Source: Planctomycetaceae bacterium (GTDB taxonomy: Bacteria > Planctomycetota > Phycisphaerae > SM23-33). From it: a DNA stretch of 64,000 bases. Within the stretch, counting starts at the first letter, position 1, and every line of letters starts with the position of its first letter. Positions 8,665-17,392 of this stretch are shown here, piece after piece. Both the position numbers and the translations under genes were made by a program. The notes under the pieces were generated by a model. It did no database searches. It had not been told where the DNA came from and saw only the letters and a list, made by a program, of their open reading frames with translations. The DNA lies in NCBI GenBank assembly GCA_039680605.1, contig JBDKTA010000058.1, forward strand, positions 1-64,000, given 5' to 3'.

Positions 8665-9954
8665 TTACCTGGGGGTCTTCCCCGAAGCGGGTTTGGCTGC
8701 TCCATCGGCGGCGATCGGCGGCGGGCTGTCCAGACCGTTGGGCCGGTATGGCCCCTTGATTCCGCGCACCACGACCTCCTGACCGGGACCGACGTACTGC
8801 TGGCCCTCGACGATCAGACGGTCGCCCGACCGCAGGCCATTGCCCGCCTGGCCGTTGGAAGGCAGCACGCGAATGCGGTCGTCCTTCATCAGCCCCACGC
8901 GCACGAATCGCGGCTGGGCCTTGTCGTTCTCGACCACCCAGACGGTATAGCCTTTTTCCAGCGGCAGGATCGCCCCCAGGGGCACCATGATCGCGTCGCG
9001 CACGACCTGGCGCTGCAGGCGCACGCGCACCATCTGTCCGCTGCGCAAGGCGCGACCCTTGCCCTCGGAACCGGTGCCCTCACCGTTGGGAACCGTCAAT
9101 TCCGTGCGGCTGGTCAGCGACTGGGCGTTGGCCAGTTCGCTGATGTAGCGGATGGTGCCTTGGAGCTTGCGGGGCTGGGTCGCCGACGTTCCGCCCGTCG
9201 AGGCCTGCGACACCGCCGCCTCCTGGTCGTCCGTCGCCGTCAGACCGGTATAGACCGCCACGGCGTCGCCCTTGCGGAGCAAGGCCACGTCGCGCTCGGG
9301 GGCGTCGACAACCACCACCGCCGGATCGAGGTCCACAATTTCGGCGATGCACATGCCAAGCTGAATGTACTCGCCTTCTTCCTTGGGCAGTTGATTGAGC
9401 ACGCCCTCAATGGGCGCCACGATCGTGGCGCGCTCGAATTTGGCCTTGGCCGCGTCAAACAGCGCCTGGTTCACCCCCGCATTGCTGCGGGCTACATCCA
9501 GCTCGCTGTCGGTCGCCAGCGGCGGCGTGCGCTTGTGCAGCGACTCGATGCGCTCCAGCTCACGCTGCGAAATCTTCAACTGGCTGCTCGTGCGGTCGAG
9601 CTCGGCCTTGAGTAGGTCAGTGTTGAGCTCGATGAGCTTGGCGCCCTTTTTGACCACCTCGCCCTCGCGGCCGTGAATCTTCATGATCCGCCCGTCCACC
9701 TCCGCGCAAACCTGCACCACGCGATTGGGCTCGACCACGCCGGGAATGACAAACGTGTCTGGCATCTCCGCCAGGGGCTCGATGACCTCTACGGTCACGT
9801 TGACCGGTTTGCGCTGCGGCAGAGAGGCTTGCGGCCGCGAGCAGCCCGCGGCGATTGTCGCCGCGACCAGCCCGCCCAGAACCAGCAGCGCCATGCGCTG
9901 GCCCCGGCGGGACGGGCATCGCTCGCGCTGTGTTCTTGTGCCATCGTCACGCAT
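8665..9954 (-). CDS. RND efflux periplasmic adaptor (membrane-fusion protein), lipoprotein
   Basis: A 429-residue HlyD/AcrA-type adaptor linking the RND pump to an outer-membrane channel. The N-terminus has a lipobox (AAGC, followed by SRPQ) about 35 residues in, so it is probably lipid-anchored. The biotinyl-lipoyl-like segment (VDGRIMKIHGREGEVVKKG), coiled-coil hairpin (about 120-190) and second lipoyl half (ATIVAPIEGVLNQLPKEEGE) appear in family order. An inserted Thr/Ser/Gln-rich stretch lies near residue 255. It overlaps the end of tetR by 8 bp and is followed 6 bp later by the pump gene, so the three genes form one operon. Confidence 0.9.
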   Translation of the reverse strand: MRDDGTRTQRERCPSRRGQRMALLVLGGLVAATIAAGCSRPQASLPQRKPVNVTVEVIEPLAEMPDTFVIPGVVEPNRVVQVCAEVDGRIMKIHGREGEVVKKGAKLIELNTDLLKAELDRTSSQLKISQRELERIESLHKRTPPLATDSELDVARSNAGVNQALFDAAKAKFERATIVAPIEGVLNQLPKEEGEYIQLGMCIAEIVDLDPAVVVVDAPERDVALLRKGDAVAVYTGLTATDDQEAAVSQASTGGTSATQPRKLQGTIRYISELANAQSLTSRTELTVPNGEGTGSEGKGRALRSGQMVRVRLQRQVVRDAIMVPLGAILPLEKGYTVWVVENDKAQPRFVRVGLMKDDRIRVLPSNGQAGNGLRSGDRLIVEGQQYVGPGQEVVVRGIKGPYRPNGLDSPPPIAADGAAKPASGKTPR

Positions 9955-10684
9955 CGTGGTTTCCCTTTTGTTGTACGTCCGCGCCGTGCGGCGCTCCGGC
10001 GGCCATGCTCGTCACCAGCCCGTTCTTGAGCGCTTCGAGAAAGTCCTCGTCTACCGCGGCCCCGACACCCAGGATGCTCTGGAGCGTCAGGCCGTTGAGC
10101 AGGGCCATCACCGTCGCGCTGGACCATTGTGGGTCCATGTCGCGAAACTCGCCGCTGGCCACGCCTTGGTTCACGATCGCCTCGATGCGCCGGCACTGGT
10201 CTTGGTGAAGCCCGCGCATCGCCTGGATCATCTGGCCCTGAGGGTCTTCCCGCGAGGCCGCCAGCCAGAACTCCAGCACCAACGCGCCCATCGCGCGAAA
10301 ACGCTCGAAGTCGTGATACCACACGTCCAGCAGCCGCCGCAGCTTCTCGCCCGAGCCGATCGGCTCGCCGATCAACTCGTCGGTCTGCTGCTGGGCCGAG
10401 GCGATACTCTCCTTGAACAGCGCCAGGAACAGGTCCTGCTTGCTCTGGAAATAGTTGTACAGGCTGCCCTTGGCGACCCCCGCCTGCGAGGCGATCTGGT
10501 CCATCGTCGTTCCGGCATAGCCGTGGGCGTCGAAGGCCTTGCCCGCCGCGGCCAGAATGTCCGCCCGCCGATTGCCATGATGCCCGTTGGGCGAGGCGCC
10601 CGGCGCGCCGTCCGCTTGGCCCTGAGGCGCGTCGGAGCCGCCGCCAGCCGGGGCGTCTGTCGGTTTGTCGGACGAGTCGTCCAT
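9947..10684 (-). CDS. TetR-family transcriptional regulator of the RND operon
   Basis: A 245-residue regulator. A disordered Gly/Pro/Ala-rich N-terminus of about 40 residues precedes a classical TetR helix-turn-helix domain: RADILAAAGKAF, TTMDQIASQAGVAKGSLYNYF. The C-terminal ligand domain (about 100-230) diverges, as is usual. It is the first gene of an operon with the adaptor and pump, and two matching 16-bp palindromes lie 136-180 bp upstream. An autoregulated repressor released by a pump substrate is the likely role; this is inferred from family behaviour. Confidence 0.92.
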   Translation of the reverse strand: MDDSSDKPTDAPAGGGSDAPQGQADGAPGASPNGHHGNRRADILAAAGKAFDAHGYAGTTMDQIASQAGVAKGSLYNYFQSKQDLFLALFKESIASAQQQTDELIGEPIGSGEKLRRLLDVWYHDFERFRAMGALVLEFWLAASREDPQGQMIQAMRGLHQDQCRRIEAIVNQGVASGEFRDMDPQWSSATVMALLNGLTLQSILGVGAAVDEDFLEALKNGLVTSMAAGAPHGADVQQKGNHDA

Positions 10685-10819
10685 TGTCTTCGTCTCCAGA
10701 GCCGCTCAAATGTCCCAAGCAGGCAAGCCAAGAGTCTCCACCCGCAAGGGCCATCGAAATCGTCGTTCAGTCCGGCCAACAGTAAGGTCATTCACTTAAT
10801 CTATCGCGATTGTGCCTAC

Positions 10820-10835
10820 GACTGACCGGTCAGTC
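10820..10835. promoter_or_regulatory. Predicted TetR operator O1
   Basis: Perfect palindrome GACTGACCGGTCAGTC: half-sites GACTGAC and GTCAGTC with CG between. It is upstream of the tetR-led operon and repeated at 10849. The form is typical of TetR-family operators. Confidence 0.8.
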
Positions 10836-10848
10836 TGCCCTATTTCAT

Positions 10849-10864
10849 GACTGACCAGTCAGTC
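10849..10864. promoter_or_regulatory. Predicted TetR operator O2
   Basis: GACTGACCAGTCAGTC: the same half-sites as O1 with CA in the centre, 29 bp centre to centre from O1 (almost three helical turns). A weak minus-strand promoter (TTGTGA at 10863-10868, 17-bp gap, AAATAG at 10840-10845) would lie over O2 with O1 just downstream, a good arrangement for repression. Confidence 0.75.
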
Positions 10865-10967
10865 ACAACATACTAGCTCCTCTTGCGGCACTTGCAAGAA
10901 AATTATGGAAGGCGCCAGGGCGATCTGGTTGCGCCCGAGCGAAGCGAGCCCGCAGGTTCTTCCGGTT

Positions 10968-11837
10968 CTATTGCGGATCGCCAGCCAATCCCTTGGCGTC
11001 TTTGTCGCCCAACTGCAATTTGGCCGGAGCCTTGGCTATTCGCTTGCGCACTTGTTTGATGTGCTCAGCAGGAGGGATATCCTCCGGGGAGGTACCCCCG
11101 ATTCGCTTGATGGCGTCCCTCACTTCTTTGCCGACCCGCGCATGGGTTTCGATAGCGCGGCCTGGATCATGGATGTTTTCCCGTGCGAGTTTCTCGCGAG
11201 TCTGCGTCATCCGGAACTGATTGGCCGCCAATTCCGTCGTATCCATCCGATCCATCAGTTGTTCTTTGGCGGGAATCCCTTTGCGGGCTTTGATCTGCTC
11301 TCTGCCCAACCCGCCGTATAGCCCTTTGTACCCGGCGTCGTGAAACATCCCGAACATCCGATCCTGGACTCCGGCCGTCCTGGCGGCGCCCGAAAGCGCT
11401 TTGAACTCTTGGGAGGTCTGCTTGCGGATCTCCAATCGCTCCAGATCGGCTGCCGTCGTATCGGATATCTCCTGTCTGCGGGTCTGGACAGCGAAGTATT
11501 TCTGGGCTTCAGCGATTTGAGCGATGCGAGGGTCGCCATTCTGCGCGATCAAATAGCATGCGAAGCGGGAAAGCATGTAGTCGTCAACGTCTCGAACGCC
11601 CCCCTTGCCCAAAGCGATCATTTTGCGCGCGCGCGCAAAGTGATGCGCCGGATCATTGCCTGACTGTTCACAAGAGATTATGCCTTTCTTGATCGCCTTC
11701 TCGAAACTGCGCCATTGCTTATATCCCAACAGTGGCTGCAGTTGCCGGGCTGTCCAGTATTCTGCCCCATGCTGGTTCAGATTCTTCAAACTCTCAAACG
11801 GACTGCGATCAGAAGCCGGCAAATGGTTTTCAGACAT
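10968..11837 (-). CDS. dinD: DinD-like DNA-damage-inducible protein (BRO/antirepressor relative)
   Basis: A 289-residue protein matching the DinD family along its length. Hallmarks are FESLKNLNQHGAEYW, LLGYKQWRSFEKAI, DVDDYMLSRFACYLIAQN and EAQKYFAVQTRRQE. E. coli DinD is SOS-induced and reported to inhibit RecA filament activity, so a DNA-damage role is plausible. AAAGGA precedes the ATG. I see no clear LexA box. It is a single gene between the RND operon region and a divergent secreted-protein gene. It is distantly related in domain type to the BRO gene at 60726. Confidence 0.85.
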   Translation of the reverse strand: MSENHLPASDRSPFESLKNLNQHGAEYWTARQLQPLLGYKQWRSFEKAIKKGIISCEQSGNDPAHHFARARKMIALGKGGVRDVDDYMLSRFACYLIAQNGDPRIAQIAEAQKYFAVQTRRQEISDTTAADLERLEIRKQTSQEFKALSGAARTAGVQDRMFGMFHDAGYKGLYGGLGREQIKARKGIPAKEQLMDRMDTTELAANQFRMTQTREKLARENIHDPGRAIETHARVGKEVRDAIKRIGGTSPEDIPPAEHIKQVRKRIAKAPAKLQLGDKDAKGLAGDPQ

Positions 11838-11993
11838 GAAGATTATCCTTTTCCGCCCGCTATCTTTTGAGGCATGAACAATAGCCTATCCCCGCCCAAC
11901 ATCTCTGTCAAAGAGGAAGCGGGAGGCGATATCCATTGGACCAGTTCGGCGTCCGGCCGTAGAATTGCGGGCAACCAAGATCGGGAGACCAAC

Positions 11994-12815
11994 ATGTACT
12001 ATCTCTATGCGTTGGCGGTGGCGGCGGTTCTGGCGGCCTCGAGCGCTCCGCCGGTCGTGCCGGATGGGGCGCCCACCTTCAAGAGCGGGCAGTACCGCCT
12101 GGCGGTGAAGAAGATCGATCTGCAATCGACGCTGGACTACGCCCAGCCGTCCAAGACGCGGCATCAGATCGAGATCGATGCGGTGATCGCCACGCCCGAG
12201 AAAGTCGACGCCGTGGCCGTAGGCAAGCACCTGGAGGTAGTCTCGGTTATCGGCGCCGGCGGCGAGCAGTTGCTCAAGCCCTCCCGGAGCAAGGCCTCGG
12301 GGACGTACAAGGCCGACGCCTTCAGCATCGTACACGCCAAGACGCTGTCGGCCGAAGCGGTGGTGGACCGGGTGGAGCTGATCGCGCCGGCCACGCAGAT
12401 CAAGACGATGAAGCTGGCGACGCAGGTCATCGTGGCCAAGTCGCGTCAGACCAAACGTCTCGCGGCGGTGGTGATGGAAGATATGGTCGAGGCGGCGCCG
12501 GGTCTGGAGGTTCGCGTCGCGAGCCTGCGGATGAGCGCCAAGCGAGAACTCGAGGTATCCATCGAGTTCAAACGCGGCAAGAACGGCGTGGGGTTTCCGT
12601 TCCTCGAAGCCGTCTACGCTCTCGACGGCGAAGGCAAGACCCTCGGCAGCGGGCGGATAGGCGAAGGGGACCCGATAGGCGCCAGAGGCAAAGTCACCGC
12701 CAAGTTCCCCCTGGCCAGCGACGAAGTACACCGGACGCTCAAGCTTGTGGCCGTCACCGAAGACCGGGTCGAGCCCATCGAGTTCGAGCTGAAGGGCTTG
12801 TTCATGAAACCGTAA
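11994..12815 (+). CDS. Secreted protein of unknown function
   Basis: A 273-residue protein beginning with a signal peptide (MYYLYALAVAAVLAASSAPP). The ATG at 11994 follows GGGAGA with good spacing; longer in-frame starts lack this. A TAGAAT -10 element is at 11960-11965. The mature part is predicted beta-rich with many Lys, Val and Glu residues and no recognised motif. It looks like two repeats of an immunoglobulin-like sandwich, but that is only an impression. It is followed by an MFS gene on the same strand after about 140 bp. Function unknown. Confidence 0.65.
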   Translation: MYYLYALAVAAVLAASSAPPVVPDGAPTFKSGQYRLAVKKIDLQSTLDYAQPSKTRHQIEIDAVIATPEKVDAVAVGKHLEVVSVIGAGGEQLLKPSRSKASGTYKADAFSIVHAKTLSAEAVVDRVELIAPATQIKTMKLATQVIVAKSRQTKRLAAVVMEDMVEAAPGLEVRVASLRMSAKRELEVSIEFKRGKNGVGFPFLEAVYALDGEGKTLGSGRIGEGDPIGARGKVTAKFPLASDEVHRTLKLVAVTEDRVEPIEFELKGLFMKP

Positions 12816-12953
12816 TGTCTCCGTCGGTGGCGAAAAGCCCTTGTCGCGCGGGGGGCGGGCGGGTAGATTTTTCTCAGGCACTTTCCGGGCAGATGCCGCC
12901 GCGGCGGTCCGATGCGCACTTCCCGGAGCACCATCTTGTGGAAAGGACGAACC

Positions 12954-14816
12954 TTGTCAACCGCAGCCCTTGGCGCCCCGCGATCGCTCGAACGCAGCGG
13001 GCATGAGAAGTTCCTGTTCGTGGCGTGCTTCGTTTCGCTGGTGGCGACCTCGGTGGCATTCGTCATCCGCGGGTTTGTCATCGGCGAGCTGGGCAGGACG
13101 TTCAATCTCAGCCCCACGCAGCAGGGCGAGATCATCGGTGCGGGCTTCTGGCCTTTCGGCATCAGCATCGTGCTGTTCAGCCTGATCATCGACCGCGTCG
13201 GCTACGGCAAGAGCATGATCTTCGCCTTCTTGTGCCATGTGGCGTCGGTGGCCCTGACGATCTTTGCGACCTCGTACGAACACCTGTACCTGGGCGCCTG
13301 CCTGTGCGGGCTGGCGGCAGGAACGATCGAGGCCGTCATCAACCCCGCCGTGGCGACGATGTTCCCCAACAGCAAGACCAAGATGCTCAGCGTCCTGCAC
13401 GCGGCGTGGCCGGGCGGCATCGTGCTGGGCGGGATCATCATCCTGTCCATGGGCGAGGCGAAGACTCTGGATATCGGCTCGTGGACGGTGCAGGCCTGGC
13501 AGGCCAAGGTCGCCCTGCTGCTGGCGCCCACGATCGCCTACGGACTGTTGATGCTGCGGGCGAAGTTCCCCGTCAATGAGCGGGTGGCCGCCGGCGTGCC
13601 GTATCGCGACATGCTCAAAGAGGCCGGCGCCCTGGGCGCCCTGATCGTGCTGTACATGATCATGAAGGAGATCGGGCGCGTCGTGTTGACCCACATCGCG
13701 ATCCTGAACCAGAAAGCGTTCCCGGTCTTTTCCATTCCGTTGACGTGGGTCGACGTGATCGTCTACGGCGTGATCATCGTCTCGGTGGTCTCGTACCTGA
13801 TCTACACCCGCTCCCTGGGCCGGGCCATGTATATCTTCCTGCTGCTGGTGATGATCATGCTGGCGATCACTGAACTGGGAACCGATGGCTGGATCTCGGA
13901 GCTCCGCGACCCGGCGATGAGGAAACTGGGCATGAAGGGCGGATGGATCCTCATCTACACCGCCACGCTGATGATGATCCTGCGATTCATCATCGGCCCG
14001 ATCGTCAAGGTGCTCAAACCCCTGGGCGTGCTGCTGGGCGGGTCGCTGTTCGCCGCGGCGGGGCTTTATCTGCTGTCCGACGCCTCGGCCGCCTGGTGGA
14101 TTCTGCTGACAGCCACCATCTATGGAATCGGTCAGGCGTACTTCTGGCCGGTAACGCTGGGCGTGGTGGCCGAGCGTTTTCCCAAGGGTGGAGCGTTGAC
14201 GATCAATGCCATCGGCGGCATGGGCATGCTGGGCGTGGGGATCATCGGCGGACCGCTGCTGGGATGGATCCAGGACTCCAGCATCGAGAAGAATCTCAAG
14301 AACGAAACCGCCATTTACAGCAAGTACATCGACACCCCCAAGACCAGCTTCCTGGGCGAGTACCGCCCGCTCAACGCCGAGCAGGTCAAGCTCCTCAAAG
14401 ACAAAGTCGATCTGGCCGGCCGCCCCGACGCCGGAAAACCGGACAAAGACTACCGCGACCTCGTGGCCCGCAGCTACAAGCCCTTTGCCCAGGCCAAGAA
14501 GATCGAAAACCCGTCGCTGGAACAGATGATCCAGGTGCTTGCCGAAAAAGATATGATCATCTCCGGCGCCGGACTTGACGCGGCCAAGGCCGACCTGGCC
14601 AAGATCACCGAGGCTCAGACCATCGGGAAGCAGGATGCCATGAAACAGATCGCCCTGCTGCCGGTCATCATGGCGCTGTGCTACATCGGCCTGATTATCT
14701 ACTTCCGAACCAAGGGCGGATACAAGGCCGTCGAGTTGACCGCCAATGGGGAAACCGAAGTCGTACCCACGCTCAGGCGCGAATTAGCCGACGAGGCCGC
14801 AACGCCCAGCGAATGA
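12954..14816 (+). CDS. Major facilitator superfamily transporter with large C-terminal loop
   Basis: A 620-residue membrane protein with about 12 helices. MFS hallmarks include LIIDRVGYGKSM after TM2 and a second-half glycine-rich helix near GGMGMLGVGIIGGP. A soluble loop of about 120 residues (roughly 455-575) sits before the final helix, which is not typical of simple sugar carriers. A TTG start at 12954 follows AAAGGA with 7-nt spacing; the in-frame ATG at 12912 would add 14 residues and is the alternative. The substrate is unknown. A strong terminator follows the stop. Confidence 0.8.
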   Translation: MSTAALGAPRSLERSGHEKFLFVACFVSLVATSVAFVIRGFVIGELGRTFNLSPTQQGEIIGAGFWPFGISIVLFSLIIDRVGYGKSMIFAFLCHVASVALTIFATSYEHLYLGACLCGLAAGTIEAVINPAVATMFPNSKTKMLSVLHAAWPGGIVLGGIIILSMGEAKTLDIGSWTVQAWQAKVALLLAPTIAYGLLMLRAKFPVNERVAAGVPYRDMLKEAGALGALIVLYMIMKEIGRVVLTHIAILNQKAFPVFSIPLTWVDVIVYGVIIVSVVSYLIYTRSLGRAMYIFLLLVMIMLAITELGTDGWISELRDPAMRKLGMKGGWILIYTATLMMILRFIIGPIVKVLKPLGVLLGGSLFAAAGLYLLSDASAAWWILLTATIYGIGQAYFWPVTLGVVAERFPKGGALTINAIGGMGMLGVGIIGGPLLGWIQDSSIEKNLKNETAIYSKYIDTPKTSFLGEYRPLNAEQVKLLKDKVDLAGRPDAGKPDKDYRDLVARSYKPFAQAKKIENPSLEQMIQVLAEKDMIISGAGLDAAKADLAKITEAQTIGKQDAMKQIALLPVIMALCYIGLIIYFRTKGGYKAVELTANGETEVVPTLRRELADEAATPSE

Positions 14817-14836
14817 GGTCGGACAGGATGGATCCT

Positions 14837-14873
14837 CAGGCCCCGGCCGCTTCGGCGCCGGGGCCTGTTTATT
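14837..14873 (+). terminator. Rho-independent terminator after the MFS gene
   Basis: Perfect 11-bp arms (14837-14847, 14857-14867), a 9-nt loop and a following TTTATT run, 20 bp past the MFS stop. Confidence 0.85.
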
Positions 14874-14890
14874 GCGCTCAATGGGCTGGG

Positions 14891-15010
14891 TTCACCGCAG
14901 AGGTCGCCGAGAACGCGGAGAAGCAATAATGATCGATCACGCGGATGCAGGAAAGAGCGGCTTATTTCCCATCCTGATTCCCTGCGGCCTCTGCGGCCTC
15001 CGCGGTGAAT
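14891..15010. repeat. Imperfect inverted repeat of the CACCGC(A/G)GAGG family
   Basis: Left half from 14891 (TTCACCGCAGAGGTCGCCGA) and right half to 15010 (GCGGCCTCCGCGGTGAA) are imperfect reverse complements. Related half-copies occur near 37330, and a perfect relative lies at 25032-25113. Confidence 0.65.
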
Positions 15011-15013
15011 CCA

Positions 15014-15574
15014 TCAACGTCCCTGGCGGCGGCGCAGGTCGACGCTGGTGTAGATAGCCGATATCACCGCGGCCAGAAATACTGTCGCCCCTACGACCAG
15101 CACGCCCACTCGGGTCTTCCTGGCCTCGAACCCGGCGATATCCTCTTGGCGCTGCCGCTCGATGGCCGCCAGGCTCTGCTCGATTTCCTGTGACGTGGGA
15201 GGCCGCGTCGACGGCTGCGTTTTCGGGGAAGCCGATCGGCCCGGCGGCGCGTAAGGCGCCGAGGCGCTCTGCGTGTCCGGCTGCGTTGTCGCCACCTTCA
15301 CGTTCAGGATGTGATATTGCTGGCTCACCCAGCCCATGTAGATTCCAAGACCGGCCATCAAACCCAGGAGCGTTCCGTAGAGGACGCCTCGTTTGACGCT
15401 GGTTGAGCGCCTGGCAAGAAAGCCCGCCGCCACGCCCATGATCGCCACGGCAGGATAGGGATTGGAAAAACCGTGAAAGCCGATGTACCCCATCGCCAGG
15501 AAGCCCATGGCGGCAAAGAAGCCGCGCCGGATGCGCCGCAGCGTGTCGGTGTTGTCCTTGTCGGCCATCGTCAC
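15014..15574 (-). CDS. Membrane protein of unknown function, downstream of apbE
   Basis: A 186-residue protein with three predicted helices in the first 90 residues (FFAAMGFLAMGYIGF, VAIMGVAAGFLA, GVLYGTLLGLMAGLGIYMGW), a Pro/Ser/Thr-rich linker, a charged coiled-coil-like stretch (SQEIEQSLAAIERQRQEDI) and a final helix near 160-178. The GTG at 15574 overlaps the apbE stop (GTGA), showing coupled translation; the ATG at 15568 is an alternative. No known domain is recognised. Its position suggests a link with membrane flavoprotein maturation, but nothing in the sequence proves that. Confidence 0.75.
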   Translation of the reverse strand: MTMADKDNTDTLRRIRRGFFAAMGFLAMGYIGFHGFSNPYPAVAIMGVAAGFLARRSTSVKRGVLYGTLLGLMAGLGIYMGWVSQQYHILNVKVATTQPDTQSASAPYAPPGRSASPKTQPSTRPPTSQEIEQSLAAIERQRQEDIAGFEARKTRVGVLVVGATVFLAAVISAIYTSVDLRRRQGR

Positions 15575-16707
15575 GGTCCTTCCGGTCGCGTCGCGGCGGC
15601 GGGCAAGGGGGGCAAGGTGATGGGATCCGCCAACAGCCGGAAGAATCCGCTGGTGGTGACAATCTGCTCCTGGGACGTGCCCGTCACGATCATGGCCTCG
15701 GTGTCCTCTTGGCTTTCCAGAAGCGCCAGGCCCGCCGGACCCAGCACGCTCAGGGCGGTCGACCAGGCGTCGGCCTCGGCGCCGTCGGCGGCTATCACCG
15801 TTACCGAGGGATAGGTATCGACCGGCCGCCCGGTTCGCGGATCGACGATGTGGCTATAGCGTTTGCCCTGGATCTCGACGAAGCGTTCGTAGTTGCCGCT
15901 GGTGGAGACGGCGCCGCCGGTCAATCGCAGAGTTCCGATCGTCTGGGCGTTCTCGTCCATGCCGCGATGCCAGGACGGGTTGCGGATGCCGATGTGCCAG
16001 GGCCCGCCGCCTTTGGACTGACCGAAGCATCGCATGTTGCCCCCGACATTGACCAGGCCGCCGCGCACGCCGTGGGTCTGCATCGCCTTGGCCGCCTGGT
16101 CGGCGGCGTAGCCTTTGGCAATGCCGCCCAGGTCCACCCCGTCGCTGGCAGCGAGCTTGACCGCCCCGCCCGCCTGGAGGGAGATCTTGTCCCAGCCGAC
16201 CTTCTTCATCGCCGCGGCGATCTGCTCGTCGGTGGGCAGGCGTTTCTCCTGGGCGCACTGCTTCCAGAGCGTCACGATCGGGCGGCAGGTCGGGTCGAAG
16301 GCCCCGCCGCTGCGCCGGGTCATCTCGCGCGCAGTGCGCAGCAGGGTCATGATCTCGGGTGAAAGCGGCACCACTTGCCCCACCGGCGCGGCGTTGAACT
16401 GCGACAGTTCCGACTGCGATAGGTAGACGCTCATGAGCGCCTCGACCTGGCGCAGAGCCTTGAGCGCGTCGATCATCGCCTGATTGATCGCTTCCTCGTC
16501 GCCAAAATCGCCCGTGGCGGTGATCTCCGTCACCGTGCCCATGATGCTCTCGTCCCGCGTGGTGCGCGAGATCATCTCGTGCCCTTGCGCGGCACGCCAT
16601 CCCGACCAGATCAGCGCCACAAGAATCACCAGCGTCGAAGCTACAGCCGCAACGCGCCAAAAGGCCCCGCTGCCTTGCCCTGTGCGATACGGTTCAGGAT
16701 AGCTCAT
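15571..16707 (-). CDS. apbE: FAD:protein FMN transferase
   Basis: A 378-residue ApbE-family enzyme that uses FAD to attach FMN covalently to Thr or Ser of target proteins. It has an N-terminal membrane anchor (about 20-38). Family motifs are VDLGGIAKGYAADQ, GLVNVGGNMRCFG, YSHIVDPRTGRPV and a final DAWSTALSVLG segment involved in metal and FAD binding. Its obvious partners are RnfG and RnfD encoded at 52417-54080, both of which carry flavinylation-type Thr motifs. It is not in the rnf operon; it overlaps the end of queF by 14 bp and the next membrane-protein gene by 4 bp. Confidence 0.93.
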   Translation of the reverse strand: MSYPEPYRTGQGSGAFWRVAAVASTLVILVALIWSGWRAAQGHEMISRTTRDESIMGTVTEITATGDFGDEEAINQAMIDALKALRQVEALMSVYLSQSELSQFNAAPVGQVVPLSPEIMTLLRTAREMTRRSGGAFDPTCRPIVTLWKQCAQEKRLPTDEQIAAAMKKVGWDKISLQAGGAVKLAASDGVDLGGIAKGYAADQAAKAMQTHGVRGGLVNVGGNMRCFGQSKGGGPWHIGIRNPSWHRGMDENAQTIGTLRLTGGAVSTSGNYERFVEIQGKRYSHIVDPRTGRPVDTYPSVTVIAADGAEADAWSTALSVLGPAGLALLESQEDTEAMIVTGTSQEQIVTTSGFFRLLADPITLPPLPAAATRPEGP

Positions 16708-17035
16708 GTGTCGCCGTCACGATCGTGTGCATGCCCCCGCGGGGCGTGAATGTGCCTGTCACCGTCATCCGCCGCGGGCGCAGGGCCTCGACCAGGTCGT
16801 CCAGGATGCGGTTGATCACGTCTTCGTAGAACACGCCCTGGTTGCGGAACCCCTGCAGGTACAGCTTGAGGCTCTTGAGCTCGACGCACAGGTCGCCGGG
16901 GGTGTACTCGATCTCGATGGTCCCGAAATCCGGCTGACCGGTCTTGGGACAGACCGACGTGAACTCCGGCGCCACGTGGCGCACAACGTACGCCCGCCCC
17001 GGCCGCGGATTACCGAACGTTTCAAATGTCGCCAT
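16694..17035 (-). CDS. queF: NADPH-dependent 7-cyano-7-deazaguanine (preQ0) reductase, short type
   Basis: A 113-residue unimodular QueF that reduces preQ0 to preQ1 in queuosine synthesis. The catalytic Cys29 lies in EFTSVCPKTGQPDFG, followed by the family motif ELKSLKLYLQGFRNQG and a closing GGMHTIV. ATG at 17035 has GGGAGA upstream and gives the normal length; a longer in-frame start at 17110 encodes residues unlike the family. It heads an overlapping operon with apbE. queC, the enzyme that makes preQ0, is 0.7 kb away on the other strand. Confidence 0.93.
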   Translation of the reverse strand: MATFETFGNPRPGRAYVVRHVAPEFTSVCPKTGQPDFGTIEIEYTPGDLCVELKSLKLYLQGFRNQGVFYEDVINRILDDLVEALRPRRMTVTGTFTPRGGMHTIVTATHELS

Positions 17036-17170
17036 CTTGCTTCTCCCGATAGCGCCCCGCCGCTCCAGCGGCAAGGACCCGGTACATTCACAGCTTACCG
17101 CGTTTGGCAAGGCCCTGCAATGCAGGCGCGCAGGGAAGAAGCGTGTGTCCCGGTGAAGCCTACCGCCCCT

Positions 17171-17392
17171 TTACAATGAAAGGAACTGCTGCAATGTCAG
17201 GTCGCAGTCTCGCAGAATTGCCCGCGTAAGCCCCGGCCCGAGATCTTCGCCGGCATGCACTGGGACAACTGTTGCTCTGCCGTCAGAATGACGCAGAAAA
17301 TGGTGGCTGCCCCGAACTCGAATCACTTCAAACCCCGCCCTTTTCAAGATTCGGATCACTTCCCGCCCACGCAATCGGGGCATCTTGCTCAT
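17171..17392 (-). CDS. hicA: HicA-family mRNA interferase toxin
   Basis: A 73-residue protein with the HicA double-stranded-RNA-binding-like fold pattern: LRGREVIRILKRAGFEV, then the catalytic His30 in RVRGSHHFLRH and the closing VPVHAGEDLGPG. The family cleaves mRNA and is neutralised by HicB. The start overlaps the hicB stop by 4 bp, so the antitoxin is translated first, the reverse of the classical E. coli order. Confidence 0.88.
   Translation of the reverse strand: MSKMPRLRGREVIRILKRAGFEVIRVRGSHHFLRHSDGRATVVPVHAGEDLGPGLTRAILRDCDLTLQQFLSL

Noticed and set aside
6793-9615. Plus-strand open frame of 940 codons across the RND operon
   Set aside because: Composition is dominated by Asp, His, Gln, Arg and Val typical of antisense frames; the RND and adaptor reading frames carry clear family motifs.
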